In this document: positions 1 through 7,142 of the stretch, one piece after another
Numbering within the stretch: position 1 is the stretch's first letter
Layout: each line of letters opens with the position of its first letter
Assembly: GCA_900550005.1 (NCBI GenBank)
Contig: URQL01000037.1
Location: 1-11,833 of the forward strand
Source of the DNA: an uncultured Erysipelotrichaceae bacterium
GTDB lineage: Bacteria; Bacillota_I; Bacilli_A; Erysipelotrichales; Coprobacillaceae
Direction: 5' to 3'
Length of the DNA: 11,833 nt
Notes under the pieces: generated by a model
The model's input: the letters and a program-made list of their open reading frames with translations, nothing else
What the model was told of the DNA's origin: nothing
The model's database searches: none
Position numbers and translations under genes: made by a program

Positions 1-13
1 ATTCTATAAGCCT

Positions 14-484
14 CTACTCCTTTGTAAATGTAAATAATTCATCTTGATATTGATAATTTCCATTAGTATATTCTTGAATAACTTTTAACCAAAACTTATA
101 AGCTGATTCACTTTGATAAGCTGGGCTTACATCAAAATGACCTGGATACCTTTTAAATAAATCAATAGCTACAGCTTTACCTAATCCTAAATGGCGATAT
201 TTTGGTATAATCATATATTCAGCAATACTGTGTCCTTCTTTAAAATAGCGAACATAACCATTTACCATCGCAAATCCTAAAAGCTTATTCGTTTGTTTTT
301 CTCTAATTAAATAAGCGTCTCGATCATGATCAGTAAAATAAAGATCAAAGTATTCATAATCATAGAGTGCTTGATCATTCATTTCATTTAAATCTGTGGC
401 ACTTTCTTCAAATAGTGAATATTGAAGTAACCGATAAAGGATTTGTTTTTCTTCTTGTTTGACTTTATTTAATGTATATTCCAT
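14..484 (-). CDS. GNAT-family N-acetyltransferase
   Basis: A 156-residue protein with the GNAT fold signature: a beta strand IAEYMIIP (about residues 87-94) leading into the acetyl-CoA pyrophosphate loop R97-H-L-G-L-G-K103 and the following helix. GNAT enzymes move an acetyl group from acetyl-CoA to an amine, but the substrate cannot be predicted here. The length is normal for a single GNAT domain, and a YKFWLK segment follows in the C-terminal half as in many members. The ATG start is fixed by an in-frame TAA a few codons upstream. The Shine-Dalgarno AGGAG (501-505) is rather far from it (16 nt); a purine-rich GAAGAAAA lies closer. It is the last gene in the window, after the MATE terminator, so it probably uses its own weak promoter or read-through. 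Confidence 0.88.
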   Translation of the reverse strand: MEYTLNKVKQEEKQILYRLLQYSLFEESATDLNEMNDQALYDYEYFDLYFTDHDRDAYLIREKQTNKLLGFAMVNGYVRYFKEGHSIAEYMIIPKYRHLGLGKAVAIDLFKRYPGHFDVSPAYQSESAYKFWLKVIQEYTNGNYQYQDELFTFTKE

Positions 485-511
485 ATTTTCTTCTTAATCA
501 CTCCTATCTTC

Positions 512-540
512 ATTGTACTTTATTTTTAGTAAAGAAAAAA
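512..540 (-). promoter_or_regulatory. Possible weak promoter of the acetyltransferase gene
   Basis: On the minus strand a good -10 box TACAAT (512-517) lies 17 bases downstream of a T-run (535-540) that is a poor -35 and is also the U-tract of the MATE terminator. The predicted start would be only about 20 nt before the ATG. Only the -10 is convincing. Confidence 0.3.
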
Positions 541-557
541 GAGGCTTTTTAAACCTC
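530..557 (-). terminator. Intrinsic terminator of the MATE gene
   Basis: On the minus strand a stem formed by GAGGTTT and AAAGCCTC (541-557, one G-T pair, AAA loop) is followed by TTTTTTC. The 5' arm includes the last codons and TAA stop of the MATE gene, so terminator and coding end overlap. Confidence 0.85.
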
Positions 558-1889
558 AATTCGTTTATATGTATTTTCATAGAAAATAAAGGCAACAATA
601 CCAGCGATCAATTCAGAGATTGGGAACATCCACCATACACCATTTAATCCAAACATTGGTAAAACAAGCATAGCTCCTGGAATGGTAATAATAAATTGTC
701 TAAGTAAAGAGACGACAAGTGAATGATGACCAAAACCTAAAGATTCTAAAGCCCCACACATTCCAATACTAAATGATGAGATCACAAATCCTAAAGCTAA
801 AATTCTAAGTCCACTTACACCAATAGCTAACATTTCATCACTTGCACTAAACATTTTTAAGATAGGTTCTGGTAATAAAGTAAATAATAATGTTCCTGCA
901 CATAAAATCGCAAAAATACATACTCCTGCTGTTTTTAAAATTTTATCCATACGATCTCTTTTTTGGTATCCATAGTTATAACTCATTAATGGTCTCATTC
1001 CTTGAACCACACCATTAGAAGGCATATAAACAAATGTTTGCAATTTATAATAGACACCAAAGAAAGCAACAGCACTTTGTGATACGGTAGATAAAATACC
1101 ATTTAAACAAGATACTAAAATAGATGGTAAACACATCATCATACCAGAAGGTAAGGCAATACTATAAAGTTCTTTAAACACTTTAAAATCTATTTTAAAA
1201 TGTTTAAATGACATATGAATTGGGGTATGAAGATGAATAAATAGCCCAATTGAAACAAAACAAGCAACAAACTGACCAATAATTGTCGCTAAAGCTGCTC
1301 CAGATACTCCTAAAGCAGGTAATCCAAAATAACCAAAGATTAAAATTGGATCTAAAATAATGTTTACTACAGCTCCAATTAATTGCATAAACATTGGCGT
1401 GATCATATTACCTACAGCTTGAAACATCTTTTCAATCGCAATATGAATAAATGAACCAAATGTAAAAGTAATAACAATTAGTCCGTATTGAACACCGTAT
1501 TCAATAACATCACTTTGATTAGAGAATAAAGAAACAAAAGGACGGATAAAAAATAACCCCATTACAACAAATAATAAAGAATGTAATAAAGTCATAACCA
1601 TTCCTTGACTGGCAACATAAGAAGCTTTATCTGAATCATTTGCTCCTAAATGTCGAGCAATCAAAGCATTCATAGCTATCCCAACACCACAAGAAAAAGC
1701 TAAAGATAAGTTTTGTAAGGGATAAATAAGCGATACCGCTGTTAAGGCACTCTCTCCTAATTTAGCAACAAAGATACTATCAATAATATTGTATAATGAT
1801 TGAATTAACATGGATAACATAGGCGGGAATGCCATTGATACCAATAATGGTAAAATAGGTTTATAACCCATTGGATTTCTTTCTTCCAT
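549..1889 (-). CDS. MATE-family multidrug/cation efflux transporter
   Basis: A 446-residue, very hydrophobic protein with about 12 membrane helices in two similar halves, the normal size for MATE exporters. Family-typical stretches include LPLLVSMAFPPMLSMLIQ near the N-terminus, NIILDPILIFG around residues 175-185, and the following GVSGAALATIIGQ. MATE proteins export drugs or metabolites across the cytoplasmic membrane using Na+ or H+ gradients; the substrate is not predictable here. The first ATG is supported by GAAAGGAG (1895-1902) at a spacing of 5, so the second in-frame ATG (residue 7) is less likely. The gene has its own promoter and a leader carrying a strong intrinsic terminator, so expression is probably conditional. 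It ends in its own terminator. Confidence 0.93.
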   Translation of the reverse strand: MEERNPMGYKPILPLLVSMAFPPMLSMLIQSLYNIIDSIFVAKLGESALTAVSLIYPLQNLSLAFSCGVGIAMNALIARHLGANDSDKASYVASQGMVMTLLHSLLFVVMGLFFIRPFVSLFSNQSDVIEYGVQYGLIVITFTFGSFIHIAIEKMFQAVGNMITPMFMQLIGAVVNIILDPILIFGYFGLPALGVSGAALATIIGQFVACFVSIGLFIHLHTPIHMSFKHFKIDFKVFKELYSIALPSGMMMCLPSILVSCLNGILSTVSQSAVAFFGVYYKLQTFVYMPSNGVVQGMRPLMSYNYGYQKRDRMDKILKTAGVCIFAILCAGTLLFTLLPEPILKMFSASDEMLAIGVSGLRILALGFVISSFSIGMCGALESLGFGHHSLVVSLLRQFIITIPGAMLVLPMFGLNGVWWMFPISELIAGIVAFIFYENTYKRIEV

Positions 1890-1907
1890 AAATACTCCTT
1901 TCTTATT

Positions 1908-1961
1908 AAAAAAAGGCTATAGATTGTCTATTTATAATCAGAAACAGAGAAATCTATAGCC
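1908..1961 (-). terminator. Attenuator hairpin in the MATE leader
   Basis: The minus strand has a perfect 11-bp stem, GGCTATAGATT (1951-1961) paired with AATCTATAGCC (1915-1925), with a 25-nt loop, followed directly by seven T (1908-1914). It lies between the promoter at 1988-2015 and the MATE ribosome binding site at 1895-1902, so it would stop transcription before the gene. I saw no match to the purine riboswitch core or another riboswitch I know. A small reading frame runs through the 5' arm, which suggests control by translation. Confidence 0.85.
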
Positions 1962-1982
1962 TGTGGCACTTTTCATTTGCAT
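1938..1982 (-). CDS. Putative leader peptide of the MATE gene
   Basis: A 14-codon frame reads MQMKSATGYRFLCF and then TGA; starting at the second ATG (1976) gives MKSATGYRFLCF. Codons GGC TAT AGA TTT fall exactly on the 5' arm of the attenuator hairpin. The promoter -10 box ends at 1988, which puts the transcript start at about 1981-1982, on or next to the first ATG. The peptide would therefore be leaderless or nearly so, with no room for a Shine-Dalgarno site. A ribosome moving through or stalled on this frame would hide the 5' arm and let transcription reach the MATE gene. The logic matches known leader-peptide control of resistance genes, but this peptide is not one I recognise. It could be a chance frame. 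Confidence 0.5.
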   Translation of the reverse strand: MQMKSATGYRFLCF

Positions 1983-1987
1983 TTGCA

Positions 1988-2015
1988 ATTATAACAAATT
2001 AATACTACTTGTCAA
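1988..2015 (-). promoter_or_regulatory. Promoter of the MATE gene
   Basis: A perfect -35 TTGACA (2010-2015) and perfect -10 TATAAT (1988-1993) are separated by 16 bases. Such a strong promoter in front of a terminator fits a gene controlled after initiation rather than at initiation. Confidence 0.88.
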
Positions 2016-2039
2016 TACTTATTTATAACATACAGCAAC

Positions 2040-2062
2040 AAAAAAAGAACGCCGAAGCATTC
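2040..2062 (-). terminator. Intrinsic terminator of the uracil permease gene
   Basis: Stem GAATGC/GCGTTC (2047-2062) closed by a stable TTCG tetraloop, followed by seven T (2040-2046), begins 3 nt after the stop codon. It separates the permease from the MATE transcription unit. Confidence 0.9.
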
Positions 2063-2065
2063 AAA

Positions 2066-3343
2066 TTAATTTGTTTTTGATTCAGGTAAAATTAAGTTTA
2101 ATGCAATACCAATAATTGCTGCTAAAGCGGTACCTGATAAAGTAGCACTTCCACCAATTGGGAATACTGCCCCACCTAAACCAATAACTAACATTGCTGA
2201 AGCAATGATTAAGTTTCTTTGTTTATTGAAATCTACTCTTGCGTCAATTAAGATACGTAAACCATTACTTGCGATAACACCATAAAGTAAGATACTCATT
2301 CCACCTAATACACAATTAGGAATTGAACCAATAACCGCTGCAATTTTTCCACAGAATGATAAACAAATTGCAATAACGGCTGCACCACAAGTAACATAAA
2401 CTGAGCCAATTTTTGTAAGTCCAATTACCCCTGTATTTTCACCATAAGTTGTATTAGCTGGTCCTCCTAAAAAAGCTGAAACAGCAGTAGCAACCCCATC
2501 ACCAACTAATGTCCTTTCAAGACCTGGATCTTTTAAGAAGTTCTTACCACAAATTTTTCCTAAAACCGTATGATCTCCAATATGTTCAGAGATGGTTACT
2601 AAAGCAACAGGTAAGATTGCTAAAGTTTCAGGTCCAAAATAAAGATGGTATGTATTAAATCCTGGTACTTTAAATGGGAATGCAAATTGTGGAACAGAGA
2701 ACCATGCAGCTTCTGCTACACTTGTAAAGTCTACTAATCCAAAACAAATAGATAAAATATAACCAATAATAATTGCTACTAAGAAAGGAACGATTTTTAA
2801 GAATCCTTTTGCATAGTTAGAAATTAAAGCAGCTACTAGAAATGTCACGATTGCAACGATCATGCATCTTACATCTCCACCTTGAATAAATCCTGCATTA
2901 CTAATTGCATTACTTGCTAGACCAAGTCCAATAACAGCAATCATTGGTCCAATAACGATTGGTGGTAATAATTTATCGATCCAATCTTTTCCAACAAATT
3001 TAACAATAATCGCAACAATAACATAAATCAACCCGACTAACATTAATCCTGTTTGTGCTGCAGAAATATCGCCACCCATAGCTTCTACTGCTAAAGTTAC
3101 GGCAGTAATATATGCAAAAGAAGATCCTAAATAAACAGGAACTTTTTTCTTTGTACAAGCTGTATAAATAAGTGTTCCTACCCCAGAAGCAAATAAAGCA
3201 ACTGAAACAGGGAAACCTGTTAACATTGGTACTAAAATTGTTGCTCCAAACATGGCAAATACATGTTGGAAACTTAAAAATAGCCATTGCAACGGTTCAG
3301 GTTTTTCATTAACATCAATTAATAAATTTTTTTCCTTCTCCAT
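2066..3343 (-). CDS. uraA: Uracil permease (NCS2/UraA family)
   Basis: A membrane protein of 425 residues from the chosen start, with the NCS2 nucleobase:cation symporter pattern of 14 segments. Diagnostic parts are the early FQHVFAMFGATILVP, the VTISEHIGDH segment that carries the family's substrate-binding glutamate (about E253), and GGPANTTYGENTGVIG with the second conserved glutamate (about E302). It should import uracil with protons for salvage. A longer frame starts at 3379, but that ATG lies inside the predicted promoter -10 box and has no ribosome site. The ATG at 3343 has AAAGGAG 7 nt upstream, so I use it. The gene stands alone between two terminators. No PyrR-type attenuator is visible in its very short leader, and no other pyrimidine gene is present. 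Confidence 0.93.
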   Translation of the reverse strand: MEKEKNLLIDVNEKPEPLQWLFLSFQHVFAMFGATILVPMLTGFPVSVALFASGVGTLIYTACTKKKVPVYLGSSFAYITAVTLAVEAMGGDISAAQTGLMLVGLIYVIVAIIVKFVGKDWIDKLLPPIVIGPMIAVIGLGLASNAISNAGFIQGGDVRCMIVAIVTFLVAALISNYAKGFLKIVPFLVAIIIGYILSICFGLVDFTSVAEAAWFSVPQFAFPFKVPGFNTYHLYFGPETLAILPVALVTISEHIGDHTVLGKICGKNFLKDPGLERTLVGDGVATAVSAFLGGPANTTYGENTGVIGLTKIGSVYVTCGAAVIAICLSFCGKIAAVIGSIPNCVLGGMSILLYGVIASNGLRILIDARVDFNKQRNLIIASAMLVIGLGGAVFPIGGSATLSGTALAAIIGIALNLILPESKTN

Positions 3344-3374
3344 TGATACTCTCCTTTTTTTATTCATTTTTTCC

Positions 3375-3403
3375 ATCATAGCAAAAATCTAAACAATTGT
3401 CTT
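3375..3403 (-). promoter_or_regulatory. Promoter of the uracil permease gene
   Basis: The -10 is TATGAT (3375-3380), with 17 bases to a weaker -35 AAGACA (3398-3403). The leader would be about 25 nt. The -10 covers the ATG of the longer annotated frame, which argues against that start. Confidence 0.6.
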
Positions 3404-3423
3404 TATTTTTTTTACTTCTAAAC

Positions 3424-3457
3424 AAAAAAAGGTTTCAAATATCACTATTTAAAACCT
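3424..3457 (-). terminator. Terminator of the ABC operon
   Basis: A 12-bp stem (3430-3457, one G-T pair, GTGA loop) built on AGGTTTTAAATA and TATTTGAAACCT is followed by a T-run (3424-3430) and GTTT. It begins within the TAG stop codon of the last operon gene. Confidence 0.9.
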
Positions 3458-4127
3458 AAGTTGTATTTTGAATAAGATGGCTAAACCTTTTATTAATACA
3501 ATAAATATTGATACAGTACGCAATTCCATTTATAAATAAATAGATAATAAGTTCAATAAAATGGAAGTCACTTAACATCATTGTATTTCCTAAAGTAAAT
3601 ATACCTAAAAATAAAACAGTTGGTATTATATAAGATAAGCCTTTCTTAATCATAAATTGACATAAAATAAAGCATTGAAAAATTAAAAAATAATACAAAC
3701 AATCTCGTATAAAAACAACCATCATCATAAATGAAAAAGGAATAAAGATATGATATATGATTTGGTAGATCATAGTTTGAATCATAAAAGCTAAGATCAA
3801 TAATACTATTCCTTTTATAAAAAAGAATGTTAACCATTTAGATCGTTGATTCACTCTTATAAAATAATATTGACTACAAGCAAAATATTCAATAAATTCA
3901 ACCAATAAATAAAAAATGGGAATCAATAATTTAATACACCAAAAAGAATATAAAATATATTGTCTAGCAATATCTGAGGATGTCCCTTCCATAAAACTAA
4001 AACCTCTTAGAAAATACACACCAGAAGTTTGTCCTGTCCCTAATATAATGAGAATTATGCTATAACCTAAAAGAAATAATAAATCTTTTCTTTTAAAAAA
4101 GACTTTTAAATAAAGATTAAAATTCAC
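3456..4127 (-). CDS. Membrane protein, probable ABC-2-like permease subunit
   Basis: About 223 residues with roughly six membrane helices. The start chosen is a GTG with AGGTGG (4134-4139) at a spacing of 6. Upstream in-frame starts at 4145/4148 and 4190 lack a ribosome site and would overlap the previous gene more. With the GTG start the overlap with the anchored protein upstream is 11 nt, which suggests translational coupling. After the second helix it has a basic loop (YYFIRV, then a K-W and FFFIK) resembling loops at the same place in the two other permeases of this operon, perhaps the site contacting the ATPase. This is the last gene before the terminator. I infer the transporter role from context and topology; there is no specific family recognition. 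Confidence 0.72.
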   Translation of the reverse strand: MNFNLYLKVFFKRKDLLFLLGYSIILIILGTGQTSGVYFLRGFSFMEGTSSDIARQYILYSFWCIKLLIPIFYLLVEFIEYFACSQYYFIRVNQRSKWLTFFFIKGIVLLILAFMIQTMIYQIIYHIFIPFSFMMMVVFIRDCLYYFLIFQCFILCQFMIKKGLSYIIPTVLFLGIFTLGNTMMLSDFHFIELIIYLFINGIAYCINIYCINKRFSHLIQNTT

Positions 4128-4890
4128 TTTGAACCACCTTTTCATCATATTGAGGTTCTTGTTGAAGATATTTTTGATAACTTTGATCAATCATTTCTAA
4201 ATAATTATCTTTCACAAAACCGTTATCCATTTCATTTCCATCCATTGTAGTTATTTTTGTAGAAATAGGAAAGCATAAATCTAATGCTTGTACTTGATCT
4301 TGTTTCAATGTAATAGAAGATTGCGATTGATTATCTAATAAACCTAAATGAATCGTTGAAGTAATAGGGATCAAAGAATAAGGAATCGTGGTATATTGAA
4401 ATAAATCATCTCTGCCATAACTTTCTTCTTTATTTAGATAAAGGAGATATTCTTCATCTTCTTTCATAGGTAAAAGCCATGTTTGTGGTAACGTGATGCC
4501 TGTATGATCTTCATAATCAACAATGACTCCAGGATGGAATATATTGATTTCTTTTTGATTGATTTGTCCTTTATAGCTTTCTAAAACTTCTACTTTTGTT
4601 ACAAAATTAGAAAGGATATAGCTTTGTTTTAATGCTTTTACTTTTACAATATAACTAGAATTTTCTTCTAATTCATCAAAATTTTGAATATCTAAATTAT
4701 AGTTTGAACAATTCATATCATTTTTAATGTACTCATTATAAAAACTTAAAAAATGATATTGTACTTCATTATTATCTAAATGATTGGCTACTGTTTCAAT
4801 TGTTTTCTTTTTAGATAATACCATACTCAAACCGATACAAATGATAAATGTAACTAAAATCAATCCAATATTTTTAATCCCTTTTTTCAT
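4117..4890 (-). CDS. Membrane-anchored extracytoplasmic protein of the ABC operon
   Basis: About 257 residues: a short basic N-terminus (MKKGIKN), one membrane helix (about residues 7-25) ending in SKKK, and a soluble domain of about 230 residues outside the membrane. That domain has a segment KVEVLESYKGQINQKEI followed by LPMKEDEEYLLYL, a pattern seen in beta-rich extracytoplasmic accessory proteins, but I do not recognise the family. A TTG six bases earlier (4896) could extend it by two residues. I prefer ATG 4890, which has GAGGTG at a spacing of 7. It overlaps the end of the ATPase gene by 17 nt and the next gene by 11 nt, so it belongs to the transporter operon. It may help substrate binding or immunity at the cell surface; that role is inference. 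Confidence 0.78.
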   Translation of the reverse strand: MKKGIKNIGLILVTFIICIGLSMVLSKKKTIETVANHLDNNEVQYHFLSFYNEYIKNDMNCSNYNLDIQNFDELEENSSYIVKVKALKQSYILSNFVTKVEVLESYKGQINQKEINIFHPGVIVDYEDHTGITLPQTWLLPMKEDEEYLLYLNKEESYGRDDLFQYTTIPYSLIPITSTIHLGLLDNQSQSSITLKQDQVQALDLCFPISTKITTMDGNEMDNGFVKDNYLEMIDQSYQKYLQQEPQYDEKVVQSEF

Positions 4891-5518
4891 GAGCAATCAC
4901 CTCACCTGCATCTATTTCAAATAAAGCATCACATAAAGTATCAATATCTTCTTGACGATGAGATGTGATCAAAATAATTTTACCTTTTTGTTTTTCTTGA
5001 TTTAATAGGTCATAGACCATTTGTATCCCTGATTTATCTAATCCATTTGTTACTTCATCTAATAATAAAACATCAGGATTTTCCATAATGGCTTGAGCTA
5101 ATGATAATCTCTGTTTCATTCCTAGTGAATATTTCTTTACAGGCATTTTATCTTTCTTTAATTTGACTAATGCTAATACTTCATTGATTTCTTTTTCACC
5201 TATTTTATTTTTTAAAGAGGCAAGTAAAGCTAAATTATCATAGCCAGATAAGTATTCATAAAATTTAGATCCATCAATTACGACACCAACAGAAGGTAGA
5301 ATATCAAAATCTTTATGTAATAATTGATTATTATAATAAATTTCTCCACTACTTAAAGAAAGTAATCCACATATCATCTTAAATAAAACAGATTTACCAC
5401 TTCCATTAGGTCCAATTAATCCATAAATCTTGCCACTTTCTAAAGAAATATTCACATTAGAAAATAATTCTCTTTCTTTAAAAGTTTTAGATACATCTTT
5501 TAATTCAATCTTATTCAT
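4874..5518 (-). CDS. ABC transporter ATP-binding protein (BcrA/LanF-like)
   Basis: A 214-residue ABC ATPase. Visible motifs in order: Walker A GPNGSGKS (36-43), signature YSLGMKQR (130-137), Walker B VLLLDE (150-155), D-loop NGLD (158-161) and switch histidine in ITSHR (H187). The expected Q-loop glutamine is not there: the segment reads VGVVIDGSKFYEYLSG (77-92), with an acidic residue (D82). That resembles the BcrA/lantibiotic-immunity subgroup, where Glu often replaces Gln. The protein powers the membrane subunits of the same operon. The start has AAGGAG at a spacing of 6 and overlaps the previous permease by 8 nt. It is shorter than many family members (often 230-300), lacking a C-terminal extension. 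Export or self-protection is likelier than import, since no binding protein of the usual kind is present. Confidence 0.92.
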   Translation of the reverse strand: MNKIELKDVSKTFKERELFSNVNISLESGKIYGLIGPNGSGKSVLFKMICGLLSLSSGEIYYNNQLLHKDFDILPSVGVVIDGSKFYEYLSGYDNLALLASLKNKIGEKEINEVLALVKLKKDKMPVKKYSLGMKQRLSLAQAIMENPDVLLLDEVTNGLDKSGIQMVYDLLNQEKQKGKIILITSHRQEDIDTLCDALFEIDAGEVIAHEKRD

Positions 5519-6155
5519 AGAGATCTCCTTTCTTTTTAATCATCCTATTCAACAAAATAATTTCAATTATATTTAATAAAATAAAACCAATCATATAAGG
5601 CACTTTATAACTTACTACTTCTAAATCATTTAAAAATACAACAAATGGAGAAATGAAAGAAGGAAAAATAAATTCAAAGAAAGACAAAATAGCCATTACT
5701 ATAAACACAATACAATAACATACTTTTCTTACTGCAAAGAATCGTAAAATATGTAAAAATAAAATTAGGGAACCATAAATCAATAATGTAAAAACCATAT
5801 TAAATGTAAATTGAAAACTAAAAAAAGTCCTTTGTCCAATAAAATTTAAACAATAAAGGATTAAACTAATACTAAATGCATAACTTACAACCAACATTAT
5901 TTCACTTAAATAAAATCCTTTTTTATATTGAGGATAGCGTACTCTTACATATGGGTCTAAATAGATATCTTCATTTACAAAGTGAAAATACAATAAAGGA
6001 ACAAAATACAAACTACATAAAAATCGATTATTCATATAAAAATAACTTTGAGTTGGTTCTAAAAAGCGTAATGAAAACCTTATTATAGAAGATAAAATAA
6101 TCATTATAAAAAGGATTTGTATATATCTTTCATTAAAGATCAACTTTTTTCGCAT
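5511..6155 (-). CDS. Membrane protein, probable ABC-2-like permease subunit
   Basis: A 214-residue, strongly hydrophobic protein with about six predicted helices. The start is ATG 6155, with GGGAGGAA just upstream and only 2 nt after the stop of the preceding permease. The longer frame starting at 6230 would overlap that gene by 73 nt and has no supporting site. After the second helix it carries a loop DPYVRVRYPQYKKGF, which matches in position and style the HMLFSRVDKKKFYW loop of the upstream permease and a related loop in the last gene of the operon. This suggests related subunits that dock onto the same ATPase. It overlaps the ATPase start by 8 nt. The function follows from context; the exact family is not recognised. 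Confidence 0.75.
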   Translation of the reverse strand: MRKKLIFNERYIQILFIMIILSSIIRFSLRFLEPTQSYFYMNNRFLCSLYFVPLLYFHFVNEDIYLDPYVRVRYPQYKKGFYLSEIMLVVSYAFSISLILYCLNFIGQRTFFSFQFTFNMVFTLLIYGSLILFLHILRFFAVRKVCYCIVFIVMAILSFFEFIFPSFISPFVVFLNDLEVVSYKVPYMIGFILLNIIEIILLNRMIKKKGDLYE

Positions 6156-6157
6156 AG

Positions 6158-6976
6158 TTATTCCTCCCTTAAATGAAGGTAAACAAGAATAATACCTAAT
6201 ATAATAGGTAAAATCATCCAAAAGATACATGCTCCTAAATAATGAGAAGATACATAAATATTAGCTGATAATAAACTACTTAAATCATAAGGTAATTTAA
6301 TAAAATGAAAAGCTAAATTAATAATAAAAACGATCCCTACAGGTAAAATATAATTTAAGATATAACGATTCATCCATTGCATGATGCCAAAACTCATAAC
6401 ACCTAATGAACTTCCAATTAAAGAAAAGAATAAACTTTTAATAAAGCAATAAAGATCACTATGATTAAATAATAAACTCGGAAAATGATAATAATTTGTC
6501 ATATATTCACTATTTATAAATTGATATTTACCTATATTTGATCCATTACTTAAATAAGTACCCTCTAATAATGAAGTATTATAAACTATTTTAGAAGTCA
6601 ATGCTGTGGTAAAAAAGAAACACATTAATAATAAAAAACTCGCAACAAAAATAAAAATCATTTTAGACCAATAAAACTTTTTCTTATCCACTCTACTAAA
6701 TAACATATGTTCCATAAAAGATTCATTATAACTATCATCTACAACCAAATAATAAACAAATAAAGGAAACAAAAAGCTTAAAACAGCAATGATTGGCATA
6801 TAGTAATCCGCTAAATAAAAACTTGTATTATAAATTCCACCAACACGACTTACATTTGAGTTCATTATAAAAGGTATAACATTTACCATAGTACCTAACA
6901 CTATAAGAAAACACATGGTATAAACAACCTTTTTTTGTAAGAAAAATCTTTGAAAATGATATCTCATCAACTTCAT
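6158..6976 (-). CDS. ABC-2-like permease, first gene of the transporter operon
   Basis: A 272-residue membrane protein with about six helices. A larger extracytoplasmic segment (about residues 131-176) lies between helices 3 and 4, and the C-terminus is short and charged (HLREE). The arrangement resembles permeases of ABC-2-type exporters. Residues about 92-104 (HMLFSRVDKKKFY) form a basic cytoplasmic loop after helix 2, shared in style with two other proteins of the operon. The ATG has GGAAGGAGAG at good spacing. It is preceded by a promoter (7024-7051) and a cre-like box (6998-7011), so the whole operon may be repressed by CcpA when good sugars are present. Four more genes follow with overlaps or a gap of 2 nt. 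The substrate is unknown. Confidence 0.78.
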   Translation of the reverse strand: MKLMRYHFQRFFLQKKVVYTMCFLIVLGTMVNVIPFIMNSNVSRVGGIYNTSFYLADYYMPIIAVLSFLFPLFVYYLVVDDSYNESFMEHMLFSRVDKKKFYWSKMIFIFVASFLLLMCFFFTTALTSKIVYNTSLLEGTYLSNGSNIGKYQFINSEYMTNYYHFPSLLFNHSDLYCFIKSLFFSLIGSSLGVMSFGIMQWMNRYILNYILPVGIVFIINLAFHFIKLPYDLSSLLSANIYVSSHYLGACIFWMILPIILGIILVYLHLREE

Positions 6977-6997
6977 TTTAACTCTCCTTCCTTGTTT

Positions 6998-7011
6998 TGA
7001 AATCGCTTTCT
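6998..7011. promoter_or_regulatory. cre-like box (CcpA operator) of the ABC operon
   Basis: TGAAATCGCTTTCT agrees with the cre consensus TGWAANCGNTNWCA at every position but the last. It lies about 6-19 nt downstream of the predicted transcription start, a place where CcpA blocks elongation or initiation. No ccpA gene is in the window. Confidence 0.65.
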
Positions 7012-7023
7012 ATCTTTAATTTA

Positions 7024-7051
7024 AGTATATCATATATTTTATTAATAGCAA
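7024..7051 (-). promoter_or_regulatory. Promoter of the ABC operon
   Basis: The -35 TTGCTA (7046-7051) is 16 bases from the -10 TATACT (7024-7029), which also has the upstream TG of an extended -10. The predicted start is at about 7017. Confidence 0.7.
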
Positions 7052-7101
7052 CTGTATTCTGATATTTTCTTTTTTTATTTCAAGCCTATTTTTTACATAT
7101 G

Positions 7102-7131
7102 AAAAAAGATGGCTACATATTCATAGCCATC
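7102..7131 (-). terminator. Terminator of the small lipoprotein gene
   Basis: A perfect 8-bp stem GATGGCTA/TAGCCATC (7108-7131) with an 8-nt loop is followed by TTTTTT (7102-7107), 11 nt after the stop codon. It separates this gene from the ABC operon promoter. Confidence 0.92.
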
Positions 7132-7142
7132 CTATCATTAAA

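Noticed and set aside
1908..1994. A purine or other metabolite riboswitch in the MATE leader
   Set aside because: The leader is only about 95 nt, most of it the terminator hairpin. The loop has a GTTTCT string, but the three-stem purine core and its conserved junction are missing, and no other class I know fits.
3000..3287. Open frame of 95 codons inside the uracil permease gene
   Set aside because: It lies wholly within a clear conserved gene in another frame, has no ribosome site of its own and has an implausible Cys/Phe-rich composition.
3344..3379. Longer N-terminus of the uracil permease (12 extra residues)
   Set aside because: The upstream ATG overlaps the predicted -10 box and lacks a ribosome site, while the ATG at 3343 has a strong one.
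3646..3837. Minus-strand frame of 63 codons inside the last ABC operon gene
   Set aside because: It is an out-of-frame shadow of the permease gene with no ribosome site.
5876..6088. Plus-strand frame of 70 codons opposite a permease gene
   Set aside because: It is antisense to a well-supported membrane protein; no promoter or ribosome site was seen.
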